This document shows positions 5,235 to 8,981 of a stretch of DNA of 8,981 nucleotides, piece by piece. This DNA is from Planctomycetota bacterium (lineage in GTDB: Bacteria; Planctomycetota; Brocadiia; JAJRTI01), in assembly GCA_024278415.1 (NCBI GenBank), contig JAJRTI010000611.1, positions 1 to 8,981 on the forward strand, in the 5' to 3' direction. The position numbers were made by a program, and so were the translations under genes. Below the pieces are notes generated by a model. It was not told the origin of the DNA. It did no database searches and saw only the letters and a program-made list of their open reading frames with translations. Position 1 is the stretch's first letter, and every line of letters starts with the position of its first letter.

Positions 5235-8200
5235 TCACGGCTCCTCTCCTGCAAGCGGAGTGATGAGTGTCAGGCGCGCCCCTTGGCCGGGCTGTGAGTC
5301 GATGGCCAACTGGCCGCCTATGTGTGCGAGCCGCTCGCGAATGTTGAAGAGCCCGAAACCGCGATCGGCGGCCGGCCGGCTTTCCAAGGCCCGCGGGTCA
5401 AAGCCCACGCCGTCATCCTCGACCACAACGCGGATGTTCTTGTGGTGGCGCGACAGCGAGATCGTGACGGTTGACGCTTGGGCGTGCTTGACGACGTTGA
5501 AGATGAGTGCCCGCACGGACGCGAACAGCATCGCGCGCACCTCCACGGTGAGCGGCTTGGGCTCGCCGTCGTCCACGCAGTGCGTGTCGAGGCCGTGCTG
5601 CTCCTGCGTGCGCTCGGCAAGCCAAGCCACAGCCGCCTCGAACCCCAACTCATAGAGCATGGGCGGGCTCAACTCGAACGTCAACGACCGCGTGTCTTGG
5701 ATGGCTTGGTTGACAAGGCCCCAGATCTCATTCAACGGCTCCTCGATATCGCTGGGCGCGACGGCGGCCTTGAGCCCGGCGAGCCGAATCTTGGCCATCG
5801 CCAGGATCTGCCCCACGCCATCGTGTAGTTCAGTCGCCAAGCGCCGGCGCTCCCGATCTTCGACCCACGCCAGCTCCGACGCCAGAGACCGAAGCTGCTC
5901 TTGGTAGCGCAGGCGCTCCTGCTGCGCCTGCTTGCGCTCGGTGATGTCGCGCACGATGGCCAAGATCAGCGGCTTGCCCGAAAGTTCGAAACGATTGAGA
6001 CTCACTTCCGCATCGAATGGCGAGCCGTCCAGACGACAATGCCGCCACTCGAAGCACTGGGGCTCTCCGGCGAGCGCGGCATCCATCTTCTCGATCACCT
6101 TGTCCTTCGAGTCTTGTCCATCGGGCTGGCGTTCGGGCGAGAATCTGTGGGGTGGGAACCCGACGATCTGTTCCCGTGTGCCGCCGAACATCTCGAGTGT
6201 CTTGGCGTTGCAGTCGACGAACTGGTACCCCTCCATGAGGAAGATGGCGTCGTTGGCGTGCTCGAATAGCGAGTGGTAGCGTTCCTCGCTGTCGCGCAGC
6301 GCGTCCTCCGCCTGTTTGCGGTCGGTGACGTCCATCACGACGCCCATCACGCGACGCGCGTCGCCATGCTCGTCGCGCTCCGCGTCTCCGAACGCGGCGA
6401 TCCAGCGTATGGTGCCGTCGGGCCAGACGATACGGAACTCGATGTTGTGTTCCCGCGCCCCCTCGACGCAGGTGCGCACGTTCTCACGCCAGCGCTCCAA
6501 GTCCTGCGGATGCAGGCGTGCGGCCACTTCGTCGTACGTGCCGCGGAACTCGCCGGGCTCGAACCCCCACATGGCCAGGATCTCGTCCGACCAGAAGACC
6601 TCGTTGGTCGCCACGTTCCACTCCCACGTGCCCACGCCTGACAGGCGTTGGGCCAGGCGGTAGCGCTCTTCGCTGACCCGCAGCGCCTCCTCGGCGCGCT
6701 TGCGCTCAGCTTGCGCGCGGAGCGCGGTGATGCCGTAGGCCAGGTCGTCCGCCAACTCCGTCAGGAGCCGGACCTCCTCTGCGTCGAAGGTGTCCGGCTC
6801 GGATGAGTAGATATTGAGTGCGCCAAGGGCGCGTCCTTCCGAAAGCATGGGTAGCGCAATGGACGAGGCATAGCCGCGCGTCGACGCCTCTGCGCGCCAC
6901 GGCTCGAATCGCGGGTCCGCCTGGATGAACCGTGCCACGGAAGGCTCCCCGGTCCGAATCGCCGTCCCCGTTGGGCCGCGGCCTCGTTCCGCATCGGCCC
7001 ACGTGATGTCGAGGCTGTCCATGTATCCCTCCTCGAATCCCGCCTGCGCCACGGGCCGCACGGACTTGCCGTCGTCCTCTTCCGCAAACCCGACCCACGC
7101 CAAGAGGTAGCCGCCCATCTCCACGATGATGCGGCAGACGTCCCGAAGCAGGGAGGCCTCGTCTGTGGCCCGGACCAGCACCTGGTTGCACTCGCTGATC
7201 ATTCTGAGCGCGCGGTTGGACCTGTGCAGAGCCCTGTCCGTCAGCTTGTGGCCGGTAATGTCAATCATGATCCCTTCGAGCGCCACCTTGCCGTCGTGAA
7301 CGTGGACGGCTCGGCCTTGTTCCCAAATCCATTTCTCCTCCCGGCCTGCTGTGACGATGCGGTAGACGAGCTTGAAGGGCATATGGGCCTCGACCGCGGC
7401 CTGTACGGCGTTCCAGACACCGCCACGATCATCCGGATGGATCAGGTCGGCGTACGAGAGCTTTCGGTTGAGCGTCAACTCCTCGGCCGTGTACCCCGTG
7501 AGGTCGTAACAGCCTTCGCTCACAAACTCCATGGTCCAGTCTGGGTCGTTGCGGCAATGATAGGCCATGCCCGGCAAGTTGCTCATGAGCGTGGCGAGGG
7601 AGCGTTGGCTGTCTTGCAAGGCTTGCTGGGTCTGTTCGAGGGCTTCGATGCGGCGCCGAAGCTCCTTGGCGTTTTGCTGCGTTTGCTCATGGAGCATTGC
7701 GTTCTGGACGCCGAGGGCCACTTGGCTGGCGAGCGCTTCCAGGAAGGCGGCTTGCGCGGCGAAGTTGCGCTTGGCAGTCGAGGCCAGGCCCAAGACGCCG
7801 AGGATTCCCTGCCGGCCTTGGATGGGCAATGCGGCAAACGAGCGGAAGCCCGCCTCCTTGCACTCGGCCCACGTGCATAGGGGGTCAGTGCGAATATCCC
7901 CGGAGTAGATCGGAGCGCCGTCCCGAACGGCCAGCCCGCACAGGCACTCTCCCACGCGGTGCTTCGGCACGCGCTCGCATGGGAACTCGGGGCCGCGTGA
8001 GCGAGAGCCCCTCAGCACCAAATCGTCGCCGTCCCGCAGGAACAGCAAGACCAGGTCCGGCGCCGCGCACTCGACTGCCTGCTCAAGCGCGGCCGACACT
8101 ACTTCGTCCAACGATAGGCTGGCGCTGACCTGCTGGCCCAACTTGTTGAGCGATGCAAGCTCTTGCGTCTTGCGCCGCAGTGATTGAAGGGGCCCCTCCT

Positions 8201-8279
8201 CGTTGGACGGCCGCCCGCGGTTGGCATCGGGGATTGGGGGACTACAGGCGTCTGCACGTCCATCTGAGTCAATCGCCAT
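5235..8279 (-). CDS. Soluble multi-sensor histidine kinase, GAF-PAS-GAF-PAS-PAS-HisKA_3-HATPase
   Basis: A 1014-residue cytoplasmic sensor kinase of the NarX/DegS type, predicted to phosphorylate the NarL regulator that follows one base later. In order: a GAF domain (45-195) with a cysteine cluster (C112, C114, C135, C140, plus C71 and C101); a coiled-coil linker (196-230); PAS (228-345) ending in IDITGHK; a second GAF (352-520); PAS (540-655) ending in [11 protein letters not shown] (663-782) ending in RDITERKQ; HisKA_3 with [10 protein letters not shown] (815-824), His819 being the phosphorylation site and D820/Q824 giving the DxxxQ phosphatase motif; HATPase with Asn928 (FNVVKHAQA), EDDGVGFD (954-961) and [11 protein letters not shown] (974-984). 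The N-box residue 924 is Ala where relatives usually have Glu. No membrane segment is visible. The ATG at 8279 is preferred over one at 8366 because AAAGGA lies nine bases upstream, while 8366 has no such site and its extra 29 residues are charged and unlike a domain. Confidence 0.92.
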   Translation of the reverse strand: MAIDSDGRADACSPPIPDANRGRPSNEEGPLQSLRRKTQELASLNKLGQQVSASLSLDEVVSAALEQAVECAAPDLVLLFLRDGDDLVLRGSRSRGPEFPCERVPKHRVGECLCGLAVRDGAPIYSGDIRTDPLCTWAECKEAGFRSFAALPIQGRQGILGVLGLASTAKRNFAAQAAFLEALASQVALGVQNAMLHEQTQQNAKELRRRIEALEQTQQALQDSQRSLATLMSNLPGMAYHCRNDPDWTMEFVSEGCYDLTGYTAEELTLNRKLSYADLIHPDDRGGVWNAVQAAVEAHMPFKLVYRIVTAGREEKWIWEQGRAVHVHDGKVALEGIMIDITGHKLTDRALHRSNRALRMISECNQVLVRATDEASLLRDVCRIIVEMGGYLLAWVGFAEEDDGKSVRPVAQAGFEEGYMDSLDITWADAERGRGPTGTAIRTGEPSVARFIQADPRFEPWRAEASTRGYASSIALPMLSEGRALGALNIYSSEPDTFDAEEVRLLTELADDLAYGITALRAQAERKRAEEALRVSEERYRLAQRLSGVGTWEWNVATNEVFWSDEILAMWGFEPGEFRGTYDEVAARLHPQDLERWRENVRTCVEGAREHNIEFRIVWPDGTIRWIAAFGDAERDEHGDARRVMGVVMDVTDRKQAEDALRDSEERYHSLFEHANDAIFLMEGYQFVDCNAKTLEMFGGTREQIVGFPPHRFSPERQPDGQDSKDKVIEKMDAALAGEPQCFEWRHCRLDGSPFDAEVSLNRFELSGKPLILAIVRDITERKQAQQERLRYQEQLRSLASELAWVEDRERRRLATELHDGVGQILAMAKIRLAGLKAAVAPSDIEEPLNEIWGLVNQAIQDTRSLTFELSPPMLYELGFEAAVAWLAERTQEQHGLDTHCVDDGEPKPLTVEVRAMLFASVRALIFNVVKHAQASTVTISLSRHHKNIRVVVEDDGVGFDPRALESRPAADRGFGLFNIRERLAHIGGQLAIDSQPGQGARLTLITPLAGEEP
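5241..5249 (-). promoter_or_regulatory. Strong ribosome binding site of the NarL regulator
   Basis: GGAGAGGAG on the - strand, seven bases before GTG 5233 and inside the last codons of the kinase. This decides the start codon and suggests that the regulator is made in amounts at least equal to the kinase. Confidence 0.75.
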
Positions 8280-8551
8280 TCCTGCTCGTCCTTTCTTCCG
8301 CCACTGCTGGCGTCTCGCGCTGGCGCGTTCATTCGCGCCGTTTCGCTCCTGCTCCCTCCGAAGCATGGGAAGGTGAGGTTATGGACGCCAGCGAGTCGAG
8401 GGTAAACCGCGCGAGTGCGGCCACCGCGGTTTCGGCTCTCTCAAAGTATACCTCCATGTTGCTTTCTCGGGGCGCATGGAACGCGATCCTGCTGCTCTCT
8501 AGGGCCTGTAACGTGTCAGCCGAGTGCAACGAGGGGTCTTGCCTTGCTGGC
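8280..8551. other. Leader region of the multi-sensor kinase, no convincing gene
   Basis: Apart from the ribosome binding site I see no clear gene here. On the - strand TATACT (8445-8450) resembles a -10 box, but nothing at the right distance resembles a -35. A small - strand frame of 42 codons (8329-8457) overlaps the region without a good ribosome binding site or recognisable sequence. Confidence 0.4.
8289..8294 (-). promoter_or_regulatory. Ribosome binding site of the multi-sensor kinase
   Basis: AAAGGA on the - strand, nine bases before the ATG at 8279. A second AGGA touches the ATG directly and is too close to act. The site supports the shorter start. Confidence 0.55.
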
Positions 8552-8574
8552 CCCACCGACCCCGCGTCGGTGGG
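8552..8574. repeat. Perfect nine-base-pair hairpin
   Basis: CCCACCGAC (8552-8560) pairs perfectly with GTCGGTGGG (8566-8574) around CCCGC. Only a short CTTTT (8581-8585) follows on the + strand, seven bases away, so it is a poor intrinsic terminator. It lies at the edge of a repeat-rich stretch and may belong to the same class of interspersed repeats. Confidence 0.6.
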
Positions 8575-8616
8575 AGCAGGCTTTTGCGCTACTGCGCGGC
8601 GTTCGCCCCCCTCCCA

Positions 8617-8711
8617 GCCTCCTGGCCCGCCTTTGGCCCGCTTCTTGCGATTCTTGGTTCATCATCAGATGGCCAGGGTGGTGCGATCGGGCAAGAAGCG
8701 GGCCAGGAGGC
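8617..8711. repeat. Long imperfect inverted repeat of 21-base arms
   Basis: The right arm (8691-8711) reads GCAAGAAGCGGGCC then AGGAGGC. The left arm holds its reverse complement in two parts, GCCTCCTGGCCCGC (8617-8630) and GGCCCGCTTCTTGC (8635-8648), because GGCCCGC is present twice there. The 14-base inner match (8635-8648 with 8691-8704) is perfect. Forty-two bases separate the arms. It could be a miniature inverted-repeat element, an inverted duplication of part of the fragment at 8665-8781, or an end of a decayed transposon. No target-site duplication was recognised. Confidence 0.55.
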
Positions 8712-8781
8712 GCATCCAGGTGAGTCGCTGTTCGCGCACGAGCCATCGCTCTGCCGGCGCGGGGTCGGCGGGACGCTGGGC
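8665..8781 (-). pseudogene. Possible C-terminal fragment of a decayed gene
   Basis: On the - strand a 38-codon frame runs from just after an in-frame TAA (8782-8784) to a TGA (8665-8667). It has no good start codon. Its middle reads PAERWLVREQRLTWMRLLAR (10-28 region), followed by FLPDRTTLAI and the stop, which looks like an amphipathic protein tail more than random GC-rich translation. I do not recognise the family; a transposase tail is one guess because of the surrounding inverted repeats. The frame is short and the evidence is only its appearance. Confidence 0.2.
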
Positions 8782-8890
8782 TTAAGTCAGCGCCATTGGG
8801 GCTTGCCCCCCGTGTCGCTGGGCGGCGGGGGCCGCAGGCCCTGCTCTTTACCCACATTTCAAGGATGGCTGCGGCGGGCGCCGGGGACCA
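8712..8890. other. Intergenic repeat-rich DNA
   Basis: Apart from the upstream part of the possible fragment above, there is no gene I can support. A small GGGGC-TT-GCCCC dyad lies at 8798-8809, and the stretch is full of G/C runs. Confidence 0.4.
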
Positions 8891-8951
8891 GGAATCCCAA
8901 CGGGATTCCGTCCTCCAGCCCAGGGTTGCGGGCGAAGCTCGCTACCCTGGG
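8891..8951. repeat. REP-like paired hairpins, second copy of the CCCAGGGT family
   Basis: The first hairpin pairs GGAATCCC (8891-8898) perfectly with GGGATTCC (8902-8909) around AAC. After a nine-base spacer, CCCAGGGT (8919-8926) pairs with ACCCTGGG (8944-8951). Inside, after one T/T mismatch, GCGGGC (8928-8933) pairs with GCTCGC (8937-8942) with one G-T wobble around GAA. The outer stem is the same as at 97-125 near the left end, while the inner stem differs, with paired changes that keep the fold. No T-run follows. This points to a dispersed structured repeat family. Confidence 0.75.
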
Positions 8952-8981
8952 TCGGTTGAGCGCGGTGCCTCACCCCCTTCC

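Noticed and set aside
4484..5263. Plus-strand frame of 259 codons across the NarL regulator
   Set aside because: Antisense shadow of the regulator; composition and histidine/valine richness are typical of reversed receiver codons.
8280..8366. Longer start for the multi-sensor kinase at ATG 8366
   Set aside because: No ribosome binding site upstream and 29 charged residues before the recognised protein; ATG 8279 is better placed.
8329..8457. Possible 42-codon leader peptide gene ahead of the multi-sensor kinase
   Set aside because: Weak ribosome binding site, no recognisable sequence, and it would run past the longer kinase start; not supportable alone.
8516..8857. Minus-strand frame of 113 codons in the right intergenic region
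   Set aside because: Low-complexity Arg/Ala/Pro-rich translation through hairpins and repeats, with no domain.

Overview
The window is a GC-rich bacterial segment. It holds one membrane transport gene on the + strand, four two-component signalling genes on the - strand, and non-coding DNA at both ends with many inverted repeats. The paired hairpins built on CCCAGGGT/ACCCTGGG at both ends look, from memory, like interspersed repeats common in planctomycete and verrucomicrobial genomes. Very large soluble multi-PAS/GAF kinases also fit that kind of organism. This placement is an inference, and the sequence alone does not prove a phylum.

Layout: (1) 1-143 is a short leader with a REP-like hairpin. 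(2) 144-1463 (+) is an ABC-3 (ZnuB/TroC-type) metal permease with an unusual C-terminal HEAT-like extension. No ATPase or binding-protein gene is visible, so partners would lie left of the window. (3) 1512-3800 (-) is a soluble hybrid histidine kinase (REC-PAS-PAS-HisKA-HATPase-REC) that converges on the permease. (4) 3863-4306 (-) is a response regulator reduced to its receiver domain. (5) 4307-4579 is a non-coding gap with a candidate promoter, a palindrome and a folded three-way-junction element. (6) 4580-5233 (-) is a complete NarL/FixJ-type response regulator. (7) 5235-8279 (-) is a 1014-residue soluble GAF-PAS-GAF-PAS-PAS kinase of the HisKA_3 (NarX/DegS) type. (8) 8280-8981 is non-coding, with several hairpins, a long inverted repeat and a possible fragment of a decayed gene.

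The - strand genes read kinase, NarL regulator, gap, receiver-only regulator, hybrid kinase. The first kinase and the NarL regulator are separated by one base and form an obvious pair. The receiver-only protein is a clear paralogue of the NarL regulator (about 55% identical over the receiver, counted by hand) that has lost its DNA-binding domain; it sits 62 bases ahead of the hybrid kinase. A plausible reading is a duplicated regulator turned into a phosphate relay, sink or competitor linking the two kinases. That is inference. None of the four signalling proteins shows a signal peptide or membrane segment, so sensing is probably cytoplasmic. The most distinctive sequence-level points are a cysteine-rich first GAF domain, an Asp-to-Glu change at the phosphoacceptor of the hybrid kinase's N-terminal receiver, a 10-base G tract just upstream of that kinase, and the cloverleaf-like element between the two regulators. 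I see no CRISPR array, tRNA, rRNA or intact insertion sequence.
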